The notes under the pieces were generated by a model. It was not told where the DNA came from. It did no database searches and saw only the letters and a list, made by a program, of their open reading frames with translations. The position numbers and the translations under genes were made by a program. This document shows positions 20,068 to 29,222 of a stretch of 50,684 nucleotides of DNA, in pieces; positions within the stretch are counted from its first letter, which is position 1, and the number at the start of each line of letters is the position of its first letter. The stretch is taken from contig VIKE01000031.1 of NCBI GenBank assembly GCA_008080565.1, positions 47,679 to 98,362 on the forward strand, read 5' to 3'. The stretch is from Rhodocyclaceae bacterium. GTDB lineage: Bacteria > Pseudomonadota > Gammaproteobacteria > Burkholderiales > Rhodocyclaceae.

Positions 20068-21405
20068 ATGAAAGTCATCATTCTCGGTGCCGGGCAGGTT
20101 GGCGCCAGTGTCGCTGAAGGTCTGGTTTCAGAAGAAAACGACATTACGATCGTAGACTACGATGCTGCACGGCTCGCCCAGTTGCAGGACCGGCTCGATC
20201 TGCGCACGGTGGTCGGCAACGCGGCGACGCCGTCGACGCTGCGCGAAGCCGGGGCGGAAGACGCCGACATGGTCATTGCGGTGACTCAAAGTGACCAGTC
20301 CAATCTGGTGGCGTGCAAGCTGGCGCACAGCGTCTTCAATGTGCCGACGCGGATTGCCCGTCTGCGTTCGCGCGACTTTCTCGAGGACGAGAGCCTGCTG
20401 TCGCCGGAAAATTTTGCGGTGGATTTCGCGCTCTGCCCGGAACAGGTGATTACCGAGTATATTCGTCGCCTGATCGAGTTTCCCGAAGCACTGCAGGTGC
20501 TCAATTTTGCCAAGGGGCGGGTCAGCCTGGTGGCTGTGCGCGCTTACGAGGGCGGTTTGCTGGTCGGCAAGCAGATCAAGCAGATGCGCGAGTTTCTGCC
20601 GCCCGACATGGATGCCCGGATCGCCGCCATTTTTCGCCGTGACCAGGCTGTTTTTCCGGAAGGCGAAACGGTCGTTGAGGCTGGCGACGAAGTCTTTCTG
20701 CTGGCTGCTGCCGAGCACATCCGGCCGGTCCTACGGCAGCTCAGGCGGATGATGAAGCCGGTCGAGCGGATCATGATCGCCGGCGGTGGCAATATTGGCT
20801 TGCGTCTGGCCAAGTCGCTGGAGAAACGCTACGAAATCAAGCTGATTGAAGGCCGCAAGGAACGCGCCGAATTGATCGCCAATGAACTGGACAACACCCT
20901 TGTCCTGCTTGGCGACGCGACTGACGAGGAGCTGCTGGAGCGGGAGAACATCGCCGAGATGGACCTCTTTCTTGCTGTGACCAACGACGATGAAGACAAC
21001 ATCATGTCCGGTAGCCTGGCCAAGCGTCTGGGCAGCAAACGCGTGGTTGCCCTGATCAACCGTCGTGCCTATGCCGAGATGATAGAAGGCGGGCCGATCG
21101 ACATCGGCATTTCGCCGTCCCAGGTTTCGATCGGTGCCCTGTTGGCCCATGTCCGGCATGGCGACGTGGCGGAGGTCCATTCGCTGCGGCGCGTCACGGT
21201 TGCCGCGCTGGTGCGGCATTTTGACAGGGCTGTGATCGTTGGCCAGACCGATGACTGGACTTCGATTACCCGTCACGGCGAGGTCGTCATCGCGCACCAC
21301 GACACGGTGATTGAAGCGGAGGATCATGTGATCGTTTTCTGCACCCGCAAGAAGCTCGTCAAGAAGGTCGAAAAGCTGTTCCAGGTCAGTTTTCACTTCT
21401 TTTAA
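20068..21405 (+). CDS. trkA: Trk potassium uptake regulator TrkA, shortened
   Basis: Peripheral NAD(H)-binding subunit of the Trk potassium transporter. The 445-residue protein has two RCK units: the first Rossmann fold begins MKVIILGAGQVGASVAEGL, the second MIAGGGNIGLRLAKSL, each followed by a TrkA_C domain. The second TrkA_C domain looks incomplete: HSLRR is followed at once by VTVAALVR, whereas the family has about 32 more residues there (the GAAEA-to-PPG stretch). This would be an in-frame loss near 21190. The end (DHVIVF...VEKLFQVSFHFF) is normal. It is followed by trkH at 10 bases. Confidence 0.9.
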   Translation: MKVIILGAGQVGASVAEGLVSEENDITIVDYDAARLAQLQDRLDLRTVVGNAATPSTLREAGAEDADMVIAVTQSDQSNLVACKLAHSVFNVPTRIARLRSRDFLEDESLLSPENFAVDFALCPEQVITEYIRRLIEFPEALQVLNFAKGRVSLVAVRAYEGGLLVGKQIKQMREFLPPDMDARIAAIFRRDQAVFPEGETVVEAGDEVFLLAAAEHIRPVLRQLRRMMKPVERIMIAGGGNIGLRLAKSLEKRYEIKLIEGRKERAELIANELDNTLVLLGDATDEELLERENIAEMDLFLAVTNDDEDNIMSGSLAKRLGSKRVVALINRRAYAEMIEGGPIDIGISPSQVSIGALLAHVRHGDVAEVHSLRRVTVAALVRHFDRAVIVGQTDDWTSITRHGEVVIAHHDTVIEAEDHVIVFCTRKKLVKKVEKLFQVSFHFF

Positions 21406-21415
21406 GGGGTAGACC

Positions 21416-22870
21416 GTGACACGTTTTGCCCCTGTTTATCGGGCACTGGGCATGATCATCATGCTCTTCGGCCTGACCATGCTGGCACCGCTGATACTGT
21501 CCTATGTCACCAACGACGGTGCCCAGACGGCCTACGACGAAGCCTTCGCGCTGACCATGCTGTGTGGCGCCTTTCTCTGGTATCGCTACCGTCGCTGCAA
21601 GCGGGAGTTGAACATCCGCGACGGCTTCCTGATGGTTGTTCTGGTCTGGTCAGTCTTGCCGGCTTTTGCGGCTATTCCGCTCATGCTGCAGCTTGGCATC
21701 AGCCATACCGACGCCTATTTCGAGACGGTCTCCGGGTTGACCACCACGGGGGCAACGGTATTGTCCAATCTGGATACGCTGCCCATGTCGATCAACCTGT
21801 GGCGCCACCAGTTGGTCTGGATTGGTGGCATGGGTCTGATCGTGCTGGCCATCGCCATTCTGCCTTTGCTCGGTATCGGTGGTCGGCAAATGTTCAAGGC
21901 GGAAACACCGGGTCCGATGAAGGACTCAAAAATGACGCCGCGCATTGCCGAGACAGCCAAGGGATTGTGGCTGGTTTACTTCGGTGTCTCGATGGCTTGC
22001 ATTCTGGGCTACCGGTGGGCAGGCATGACTTGGTTCGACGCCGTTTGCCACGGTTTTTCAACCATGGGGCTGGGCGGCTTCTCGACGCACGACGCCAGTT
22101 TCGGGTATTTCAACTCGCCAGTTATCGAGTTAGTGTCGATCGTTTTCATGCTTTTTGCCGGCATGAATTTCGGGACGCTGTTTCTGGCCGTTAGCGGACG
22201 CTCCTTGCGTCCCTATCTACGTGATCCGGAAGCCGCTTGGTTCATCGGAGTCTGTGCTGCCAGTATCCTCGTTGTCGCGCTCTATATCTGGAAAGACGGT
22301 GCCTACGCTGATCTTGACACGGCGTTTCGTCATTCAGCCTTCAATGTCATTTCGATTGCGACAACGACTGGTTACGCCAGCGTTGATTTTGCGTTGTGGC
22401 CGATCTTCGCGCCATTGTGGATGCTGTTCCTGTCCAGTTTTGCCACCAGCGCGGGGTCGACCGGGGGCGGCATCAAGATGATGCGGGCGATCCTGCTTTA
22501 CAAGCAGGTCTATCGCGAACTGGTGCGGGCGATGCACCCGAATGCCGTATACAACATCAGAATTGGTGGCCAGACGGCGGCGCAGCCTATCCTGTTTGCG
22601 GTTCTCTCATTCGCCTTCATGTACATGGTCAGTATCGTTTCTCTGACCTTGCTCATGGCCTTTACCGGACTCGATATCGTATCGGCCTTCACGGCCATCG
22701 TCGCCAGCGTCAACAACACCGGACCGGGCCTCGGCGTAGTTGGCCCGTCGACAACCTATGCCGTTCTTGAAGACTTCCAGACCTGGATTTGCATCTTCGC
22801 CATGCTGCTCGGCCGGCTTGAAATATTCACCCTGCTCGTTGTTCTGACCCCCGCCTTCTGGCGGAAGTGA
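21416..22870 (+). CDS. trkH: Trk potassium uptake protein TrkH
   Basis: Channel-like inner-membrane subunit for potassium uptake, gated by TrkA. The 484-residue protein has the four pore-loop repeats of the family: SGLTTTGATVLS, CHGFSTMGLGGFST, NVISIATTTGYAS and VASVNNTGPGLGVVG, each with the conserved filter glycine. Many transmembrane segments are evident. The start is GTG at 21416, ten bases after the trkA stop, with a GGGG-rich site before it. Complete and of normal length. Confidence 0.95.
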   Translation: MTRFAPVYRALGMIIMLFGLTMLAPLILSYVTNDGAQTAYDEAFALTMLCGAFLWYRYRRCKRELNIRDGFLMVVLVWSVLPAFAAIPLMLQLGISHTDAYFETVSGLTTTGATVLSNLDTLPMSINLWRHQLVWIGGMGLIVLAIAILPLLGIGGRQMFKAETPGPMKDSKMTPRIAETAKGLWLVYFGVSMACILGYRWAGMTWFDAVCHGFSTMGLGGFSTHDASFGYFNSPVIELVSIVFMLFAGMNFGTLFLAVSGRSLRPYLRDPEAAWFIGVCAASILVVALYIWKDGAYADLDTAFRHSAFNVISIATTTGYASVDFALWPIFAPLWMLFLSSFATSAGSTGGGIKMMRAILLYKQVYRELVRAMHPNAVYNIRIGGQTAAQPILFAVLSFAFMYMVSIVSLTLLMAFTGLDIVSAFTAIVASVNNTGPGLGVVGPSTTYAVLEDFQTWICIFAMLLGRLEIFTLLVVLTPAFWRK

Positions 22871-22927
22871 CCCGGCGCCCGGAAAGGCGGATAATTCCGC
22901 CTTTCCGAATTTCTGGCGGAGTCCGAC

Positions 22928-23995
22928 GTGAGCCGACCCAAGAACGATACTTTCCTGCGCGCCCTTCTCAAAGAGCCGACCGAATATACGCCTCTCTGGC
23001 TGATGCGCCAGGCTGGCCGTTACCTTCCCGAATATTGCGAAACCCGCAAACGAGCCGGTAACTTCCTGAACCTGTGCAAGTCGCCAGCCATGGCCTGCGA
23101 GGTCACGCTGCAACCGCTGGCCCGCTATGATCTCGATGCCGCCATCCTGTTCTCCGACATCCTGACCGTGCCCGACGCCATGGGCCTCGGCCTCTACTTC
23201 GCCGAAGGCGAGGGGCCGAAGTTCGAGCGCCCGCTGCGCGAAGAATGGGCCATCAATAACCTGACCGCGCCAGATCCCTACGAGCATCTCGGCTACGTGA
23301 TGGACGCCGTCTCGGAAATCCGCCGCGCCCTGGATAACTCGGTGCCCCTCATCGGTTTCTCTGGCAGCCCCTATACACTGGCCTGCTACATGGTCGAAGG
23401 CGAGGGCTCAAGCGATTTCCGTAACATCAAGGGCATGCTCTACAACCGCCCGGACCTGCTGCACCGCATCCTGTCAGTGACGGCTGATTCCGTGATTGCC
23501 TACCTGAATGCCCAGATCGACTGCGGCGCCCAGGCCGTGATGATCTTCGACACCTGGGGCGGTTCGTTGTCCAACGCGGCCTACGAGGAATTCTCGCTGC
23601 AATACATGCGTCGCATCGTTGCCGGCCTGAAGAAGGAAAAAGACGGCCAGCGTATTCCGAGCATCGTGTTCACCAAAAACGGCGGCCTGTGGCTCGAAAA
23701 AATAGCTGATATCGGCTGCGATGCGGTCGGCCTCGATTGGACCATCGACATCGGCGAAGCCCGCCGTCGCGTTGGTGACAAGGTAGCGCTCCAGGGCAAT
23801 CTTGACCCGAATGTACTGTTTGCGCAGCCGGAAATCGTCGCAGCCGAAGCGAAAAAAGTGCTCGACAGCTTCGGCCCGGCCAATACCGGCCACGTTTTCA
23901 ACCTTGGGCACGGCATTTCCCAATTCACTCCGCCGGATAGCGTTACCGCACTCGTCGAGACGGTCCATTCATACAGCCGAGTATTACGTAAGTAA
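22928..23995 (+). CDS. hemE: Uroporphyrinogen decarboxylase
   Basis: Decarboxylates uroporphyrinogen III to coproporphyrinogen III in heme synthesis. The 355-residue protein shows [15 protein letters not shown] near the N-terminus, AAILFSDIL with the substrate-binding Asp, [22 protein letters not shown] and [12 protein letters not shown] near the end. The GTG start at 22928 gives the typical N-terminus. It is followed by the AT-rich gap with DnaA boxes. Confidence 0.95.
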   Translation: MSRPKNDTFLRALLKEPTEYTPLWLMRQAGRYLPEYCETRKRAGNFLNLCKSPAMACEVTLQPLARYDLDAAILFSDILTVPDAMGLGLYFAEGEGPKFERPLREEWAINNLTAPDPYEHLGYVMDAVSEIRRALDNSVPLIGFSGSPYTLACYMVEGEGSSDFRNIKGMLYNRPDLLHRILSVTADSVIAYLNAQIDCGAQAVMIFDTWGGSLSNAAYEEFSLQYMRRIVAGLKKEKDGQRIPSIVFTKNGGLWLEKIADIGCDAVGLDWTIDIGEARRRVGDKVALQGNLDPNVLFAQPEIVAAEAKKVLDSFGPANTGHVFNLGHGISQFTPPDSVTALVETVHSYSRVLRK

Positions 23996-24280
23996 TAGCT
24001 ATAAGTGAGGGGCAAGGCTTGACTTATGCACAGAGTTTTGCCTCTCGCCAAAAATAAACTCCAAAAACCCCTTGACTCAGCATTGTTTATTTAAATTATT
24101 GAATTTAAACGAATAATGATGTTGCTCAATATTTCGGCAAAGTGACGTAATCCTTACCAAACCGTTACCTGGCGCCAAAGTCAAAAAGAAATCCACAAAG
24201 TTATCCACAGTTTTTGTGGACAACTCAAAAACCCCGGTTTTGGGTCGCAATAAATCCGAATTTTTGGAGAAATAACGGCT
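23996..24280. other. AT-rich gap with DnaA boxes (candidate origin or DnaA site)
   Basis: A 285-base gap, clearly richer in A/T than its surroundings. DnaA boxes: TTATGCACA (24024-24032) and TTATCCACA (24201-24209) match TTWTNCACA fully; TTGTCCACA on the minus strand (24215-24223) has one mismatch and faces the second box as an inverted pair. An AT-rich block at 24082-24120 holds the inverted repeat TTTAAATT-ATTG-AATTTAAA (24090-24109), a plausible unwinding element. A hairpin (GAGGGGCAA with TTGCCTCTC) encloses the first box. No gene is visible. Origin, DnaA titration site or DnaA-regulated priA promoter cannot be told apart here. Confidence 0.55.
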
Positions 24281-26278
24281 TTGGCCGGTAAATCCATGCC
24301 CGTTTTACGCGTCGCCCTCGATTTGCCGTTACATCGCCTTTTTGATTATCTGGCTGAAACGGCGTCGACCGCAGATATCGGCTACCGGGTTCGCGTCCCA
24401 TTCGGGCGTGGCGAGAAACTGGGCGTTATCGTTGACGTGGTTGGCGAAAGCGACTGGCCACTGGATCAGCTGAAGCAGGCAGTCGAAATTTTGCGCGACT
24501 TGCCGCCACTGCCGGCCGATTTCTTTCGGCTCTGCGAATTCGCAAGTACTTACTATCAGGCCGCATATGGCGAAGTCGTTCTGCAGGCCTTGCCGGTCGG
24601 GCTCAAGCGTCTCGATCCGCCGGATCGCCGCAGCGGACGCGCCACGCGAAAGCCGGAGGCAATTCAGCCACCAGCGCTGACCGACGAACAAGCCATGGCC
24701 TTGGCTGCCATCGACCCGGCCACTGGTTTTTCCGTTCATCTGTTGCATGGCGTGACCGGTAGCGGCAAAACCGAGGTCTACCTGCGCCTTGTCGAGCAGG
24801 CCTTGGCAGCTGGACGACAAGCCCTGTTGCTGGTCCCGGAAATCAACCTGACGCCACAGCTGGAGGGCCGGGTTCGCGCACGCTTTCCCGAGGCCGGCGT
24901 CGTCTCCCTGCATAGCGAACTGGCCGAGGCGGCGCGCGAGCGCAACTGGCGAGCAGCTTTTGCCGGCGAGGCGAGCATCATTCTCGGTACCCGGCTGTCG
25001 ATCTTCACGCCCATGCCCCGGCTTGGTTTGATTGTTATCGACGAAGAGCACGATCCATCATTCAAGCAGCAGGACGGCATGCGCTATTCGGCGCGCGATG
25101 TCGGGGTTTTTCGGGCGCATCAGCTGGGCATTCCCATTCTGCTCGGCTCGGCGACGCCATCGCTGGAGTCGTGGGCGAATGCGCAGGGCGGGCGATATGG
25201 CCTGCTGACCCTGAATCAGCGAGCCAATCCGGAAGCAACGCTGCCGGCAGTGCACATCATCAATACGCGCAAAATGGTTTTGAAGGAGGGGGTCAGCGAG
25301 CCGTTGATTGCCGCCATCACGGAGCGTCTGGCGCGTGGCGAACAGAGCCTTGTCTTCCTCAACCGTCGTGGTTATGCGCCGGTGCTGGCTTGCCCGGCTT
25401 GCGGCTGGATTTCGCGGTGTACGCGCTGTGCGGCCAACATGGTCTTGCACCTCGCCGACCGCCGCCTGCGCTGCCATCACTGCGGTTGCGAGCACCGTGT
25501 TCCGAAAGCCTGCCCGACTTGCGGCAATCAGGACATCCACCCGTTTGGGCGCGGTACGCAGCGTCTTGAGGCGTGGCTGCAGGAGCAGTTTCCCGAAGCG
25601 CGCGTCCTGCGCGTCGACCGTGATTCGGTGAAGAGTCGCAAGCAGTGGGAGGCCATGCTGGATCTCATCCATGGTGGTCAGGCCGACATTCTGGTCGGCA
25701 CCCAGATGCTGGCCAAGGGCCACGATTTTCCCAAGCTGACGCTGGTCGGTGCGCTCGGCGCCGATGCCGCCCTCTACGCCGCTGACTGGCGAGCACCGGA
25801 GCGCCTGTTCGCACAGTTGATGCAGGTTGCCGGGCGGGCCGGCCGGGCTGAACTGAAGGGCGAAGTGCTGATTCAGACCGAGTATCCGGATCACCCGCTG
25901 TTTGCCGCGCTGGCCGATCACGACTTCCCGGGATTCGCCGCGCAGCAGCTCAAGGAACGCGAGCAGGCCGGCTTCCCGCCCTACGCCTTCCAGGCCGTGT
26001 TGCGCGCCGAGGCGCCGGAAATGGCCGATTCCATTGCCTTCCTGAACACGGCTGCCGCTTTGCCGATGATCAGCGAGCACGAAAACGTCATGATCTATGA
26101 CCCGGTGCCGATGAAGCTGGCCCGGCTGGCCAATCTGGAGCGTGGCCAGTTGCTCGCCGAATCCTGTTCGCGCCCGGCCTTGCAGAATTTCCTGCCGCGC
26201 TGGCGGGAGGCGATCGAAGGCATCAAGGCGCCGTCGAAACTGCGCTGGCACATCGAGGTTGATCCGCTCGAGTTTTGA
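24281..26278 (+). CDS. priA: Primosomal protein N' (replication restart helicase)
   Basis: Recognises stalled forks and reloads the replisome. The 665-residue protein has the N-terminal 3'-DNA-binding domain (VLRVALDLPLHRLFDYL), helicase motif I GVTGSGKTEVYLR, motif II VIDEEHDPSFKQ, the eight-cysteine zinc module (CPAC, CTRC, CHHC, CPTC), GTQMLAKGHDFP and VAGRAGRAELKGEV. It is shorter than E. coli PriA (about 730) because the region between the DNA-binding domain and helicase motif I is reduced, so the winged-helix domain appears absent. TTG 24281 is chosen for the GGAG 11 bases upstream; ATG 24296 is the alternative. Confidence 0.92.
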   Translation: MAGKSMPVLRVALDLPLHRLFDYLAETASTADIGYRVRVPFGRGEKLGVIVDVVGESDWPLDQLKQAVEILRDLPPLPADFFRLCEFASTYYQAAYGEVVLQALPVGLKRLDPPDRRSGRATRKPEAIQPPALTDEQAMALAAIDPATGFSVHLLHGVTGSGKTEVYLRLVEQALAAGRQALLLVPEINLTPQLEGRVRARFPEAGVVSLHSELAEAARERNWRAAFAGEASIILGTRLSIFTPMPRLGLIVIDEEHDPSFKQQDGMRYSARDVGVFRAHQLGIPILLGSATPSLESWANAQGGRYGLLTLNQRANPEATLPAVHIINTRKMVLKEGVSEPLIAAITERLARGEQSLVFLNRRGYAPVLACPACGWISRCTRCAANMVLHLADRRLRCHHCGCEHRVPKACPTCGNQDIHPFGRGTQRLEAWLQEQFPEARVLRVDRDSVKSRKQWEAMLDLIHGGQADILVGTQMLAKGHDFPKLTLVGALGADAALYAADWRAPERLFAQLMQVAGRAGRAELKGEVLIQTEYPDHPLFAALADHDFPGFAAQQLKEREQAGFPPYAFQAVLRAEAPEMADSIAFLNTAAALPMISEHENVMIYDPVPMKLARLANLERGQLLAESCSRPALQNFLPRWREAIEGIKAPSKLRWHIEVDPLEF

Positions 26279-26349
26279 GTTGATTGATTTCGACGATTGC
26301 GGCACGTCCCTTGCAGTGGAGTCATTCCAAACCGTGCAAGGAGTTCATC

Positions 26350-27342
26350 ATGAAAATTCAGGAATCGAACGTTCAACTGTCGGCCACGCATGAAGCCAGC
26401 CGCAGCCATTCGCTGGAGATAACCACGGAGCGAGAGTTTCGCGGCATTTTCAGTCATCTTGCGCTGAGCCCGGATGAGGCGCGGACTACAGAACGGCAGA
26501 ATTTCCAGAAGCTTTTACAATCGCTGATCGACGCCATCATGGCGGCAATGGATGGCAAAAAAGTTGAGGAAAAGTTTGCCGCCGGCGACGCGATGCCGGC
26601 TAAGTCGGCCGAGTCGGCTGCGCCGAGACGTGGCCTGGAAATCAACTGGCAGCGTACGATCCGGGAAAGCGTCACTGAGTCAGAAAAGACGACAGTTTGC
26701 GGCAACGGTTCGGTAACGACTTGCGATGGCAAGGTGATCAAGTTCGACTACGCGCTGGCCATGGAGCGCAATTACGCCAGCGCGAAGGTCGAAGAAGAGA
26801 GCGGCACGGTCAAGCTGAGCGATCCGTTGATGCTCAGTTTCAACGGTATGGCCTGCGAGCTGACTGAGGATTACATCAGCTTCGATCTGAACGCCGATGG
26901 CACGGCCGAGCAGATTCCCGGCATCGGCAAGGGTAGTGGCTATCTGGTTCTGGACCGGAACGGCAATGGCAAGGCCGACGATGGCAGTGAGTTGTTTGGC
27001 GTGGCCAGCGGCAATGGTTTCGCCGATCTGGCCAAACTCGACGACGACCACAACGGCTGGATCGATGAGGCCGACGCCGCTTTCAGCCAGCTCGGCGTCT
27101 GGTCGGGCGACGGTTTCGGCTCGCTCAAGCAGCAGGGCGTCGGGGCCCTCTTCACTTCCACGGTCAACGCGGAATTTTCGCTAAAAACGAAATCCAACGA
27201 ACTGCTTGGGCAGATTCGGGCGGCCGGGCTTTATCTCTCCGAGGCGGGGGAGGTCGGCCACATGCAGCAGGTCGACCTCGTTGTCTCAGACTTGCCGGCG
27301 GGGTCTGAGCATCCAGAGCAGGGCCAGAAACTGGCCGCCTAA
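26350..27342 (+). CDS. EF-hand/dockerin-like calcium-binding protein
   Basis: A 330-residue protein of unknown function, started at ATG 26350 behind AAGGAG. Three calcium-loop-like motifs occur: FDLNADGTAEQI (about 179), LDRNGNGKADDGSELFG (about 202) and LDDDHNGWIDEADAAF (about 231), the pattern of EF-hand or dockerin loops as in many surface or RTX-associated proteins. There is no signal peptide, and the N-terminal 100 residues are helical and low-complexity. A degenerate dispersed repeat lies antisense near residue 275. The 3' end overlaps the convergent MFS gene by 57 bases, which is unusual. Confidence 0.75.
   Translation: MKIQESNVQLSATHEASRSHSLEITTEREFRGIFSHLALSPDEARTTERQNFQKLLQSLIDAIMAAMDGKKVEEKFAAGDAMPAKSAESAAPRRGLEINWQRTIRESVTESEKTTVCGNGSVTTCDGKVIKFDYALAMERNYASAKVEEESGTVKLSDPLMLSFNGMACELTEDYISFDLNADGTAEQIPGIGKGSGYLVLDRNGNGKADDGSELFGVASGNGFADLAKLDDDHNGWIDEADAAFSQLGVWSGDGFGSLKQQGVGALFTSTVNAEFSLKTKSNELLGQIRAAGLYLSEAGEVGHMQQVDLVVSDLPAGSEHPEQGQKLAA
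27156..27195 (-). repeat. Dispersed repeat, degenerate copy in EF-hand gene
   Basis: On the minus strand: GATTTCGTTTTTAGC, then TTCCG, then GTTGACCGTGGAA. It keeps both T-rich tracts and the GTTGACCGTGG core. Confidence 0.55.
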
Positions 27343-28503
27343 GAGCGTGAAGAAGGCGGTGCGGAAAGCCGCATCGCCAGCCCAGCCTTGGGCCTGCAGG
27401 GCATCGACGAGTATGCCGATGCCCCATTGCAGGCCGAAGGCGCCGGCGAAGACGAGCAGATTGAGCGCGGTGTTCGCCCGTCCCGAGAGCGCCGACGGGA
27501 AGGCCTGGGCGACCAGCGAATAGGAAACATTGGAGAGCGAAAAACAGGCGCCGAGGACAGGCCACAGCAGGTTGCCGGCGAAGCCTGGCAGGCAGGTAAT
27601 CAGGGCGAGCAGGCCGATGGCGAGGAACATTGCACCGCGATAAATGGTATCGAGCTTGATTCCGCGCCGCACCAGTCCGGTGGCGAAGAAGCCCATGAAC
27701 AGGAAGCCGGCCAGCATGGCGCCGCTCATCCAGGTCAGGCGGGCGGCAATCGCCGCGCCTTCGAGCCCTTCCATGACCGTCATCCAGCGCGCTACCCACA
27801 GGCCCTGCACGGCCATGAAGCCGCCGGTAAACCAGAAGCCCATTGGTGCGTAGCGCCAGAAGTGCGGGCTGGAAAAAATGCTTTTTACCCCGGCCATCTG
27901 GGCGGCGAAGCCCGTGCCGCCTTCCTCGCCCGGCTTGTCGGGCGCGACGAACCAAAGTGTCGCGGCGACGGCCAGCGTAGCAGCGGCCAGCCCGAAAGCG
28001 ATTTCCTGCCAGGTGGCGAAGCCGAGTGCCATTTCCAGCGGCTTCGAGGCGGCCAGCGCACCCAATCCGCCCGAGGCCATGACCCAGCCGGTCAGCGAGG
28101 CTTGCCGTTCGGGCGGGAACCACTGGGCAAAGGCCTTGAACGAAGCCATCAGGCAGGCCGAAACGCCGAGGCCGATCATGGCGCGGCCAATGGCCAGGCC
28201 GCCGAGGGCATCGGACAAGGCAAAAACGGCAGCACCAGCGGCGGCGATGAGCAGCAGGCCGGCCTCGACGCGACGCGGGCCAAAGCGGTCGAGCAGCATG
28301 CCGAGCGGCAGCTGGGCGGCGCCGAAGGCAAGAAAATAGGTACTGGTCAGCAGGCCGAGCGCGTTGTCGCCGAGATTGAGCTCGCGAGCGAGGACCGGCC
28401 CGATGACGGCATTGGCTGTCCGGTAGAGGTAGGACAGGAAATAGCCGGCGGCAAAAGGCAGGAATAGCCTGATCCACAGGCGGCGAGCGTCGGTATCGTT
28501 CAT
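27286..28503 (-). CDS. Major facilitator superfamily transporter
   Basis: A 405-residue inner-membrane carrier with about twelve hydrophobic segments. The N-terminal half begins LWIRLFLPFAAGYFLSYLYR, and the loop 2-3 motif GMLLDRFGPRRVEAG is the standard MFS signature. Substrate unknown; the FLSYLYRTANAV opening resembles organic-anion or nitrate/hexuronate-type carriers, which is only an impression. The start ATG at 28503 overlaps the stop of the MOSC gene by four bases (ATGA), giving a MOSC-MFS unit. Confidence 0.85.
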   Translation of the reverse strand: MNDTDARRLWIRLFLPFAAGYFLSYLYRTANAVIGPVLARELNLGDNALGLLTSTYFLAFGAAQLPLGMLLDRFGPRRVEAGLLLIAAAGAAVFALSDALGGLAIGRAMIGLGVSACLMASFKAFAQWFPPERQASLTGWVMASGGLGALAASKPLEMALGFATWQEIAFGLAAATLAVAATLWFVAPDKPGEEGGTGFAAQMAGVKSIFSSPHFWRYAPMGFWFTGGFMAVQGLWVARWMTVMEGLEGAAIAARLTWMSGAMLAGFLFMGFFATGLVRRGIKLDTIYRGAMFLAIGLLALITCLPGFAGNLLWPVLGACFSLSNVSYSLVAQAFPSALSGRANTALNLLVFAGAFGLQWGIGILVDALQAQGWAGDAAFRTAFFTLLGGQFLALLWMLRPRRQV

Positions 28504-29204
28504 GGGTTTTCGGGTTTTGCGTGGAACGCCGCCGGTGTGGGCGATGTTTTTTCTGGATTTTTTCGGAGCCATTCGACACGCGAAACGATCTTTTGTTGCC
28601 AGTTTTTGGCGATGCCTGGGCTGGCGGCGAGTTTTTCCAGATCGGCGAGGGTGGGGCGGTGGGCCTGCCAGCACAGCATCGCGTCAGCCAGCGTGAAGCT
28701 GCCTTCGGCCGCCTGCAGCAGCTCCAGCGTATCGCCCGGCGCCACTTGGCCGGGTTTGACAACCCGCCAGTACCAGCCGGTCAGTCGATGTTCGGCGATG
28801 AAGGCTGCCATGCCGTCGCTGGCGAAGCGTTCATCAATTTTCCAGCATGGATTGCGCGGCTGGCAAACCTGCAGCTCGGCGCTGCCCAGGCGCCAGATGT
28901 CACCGATCCGGACGTCGTTTTCGTCGAGTTCGGCCGTCGAGATGTTTTCGCCGAGGCTGCCGATGACGAGCTGCGGCGCGGCCTCCGGGAAGCGCTCGGC
29001 CAGCTTGGCATAATGGCGCGCCGGGTAGAGGTGGACGGCTTTTTCCGGGCCGCCGTGCACGCGGCGGTCGGCCTGCTCGTCACCGATGAAGCCTTCGGGG
29101 CCGAGTTCGAGCCGGCCGACCGCCGGCTGCTTGTACATGCCAGTCGGGCGACCGGACTCAGGGAGCGGCCGAATGCCGCCGATGAAGAGGGATACGTGTG
29201 CCAT
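28500..29204 (-). CDS. MOSC domain protein (YiiM-like)
   Basis: A 234-residue protein of the YiiM type: an N-terminal MOSC domain with conserved C114 in LQVCQPRNPCWK, then a three-helix C-terminal domain (ADAMLCWQAHRPTLADLEKL). MOSC proteins carry sulfur or the molybdenum cofactor; E. coli YiiM is linked to N-hydroxylated base analogue resistance and works with a reductase. Early motifs GFIGDEQADRRVHGGPEKAVHLYP and GENISTAELDE fit the family. It overlaps the MFS start and follows the fructokinase gene by 18 bases. Confidence 0.87.
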   Translation of the reverse strand: MAHVSLFIGGIRPLPESGRPTGMYKQPAVGRLELGPEGFIGDEQADRRVHGGPEKAVHLYPARHYAKLAERFPEAAPQLVIGSLGENISTAELDENDVRIGDIWRLGSAELQVCQPRNPCWKIDERFASDGMAAFIAEHRLTGWYWRVVKPGQVAPGDTLELLQAAEGSFTLADAMLCWQAHRPTLADLEKLAASPGIAKNWQQKIVSRVEWLRKNPEKTSPTPAAFHAKPENP

Positions 29205-29222
29205 GGTCGCCGGATTTTGCCA

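Noticed and set aside
21730..21760. GGGTTGACCACCACGGG in trkH as a repeat copy
   Set aside because: It encodes the conserved filter motif SGLTTTGATV; the match stops at TTGACC.
27388..28467. 359-codon open frame antisense to the MFS gene
   Set aside because: Low-complexity G/E/A/Q-rich translation typical of shadows; the MFS protein is clear.
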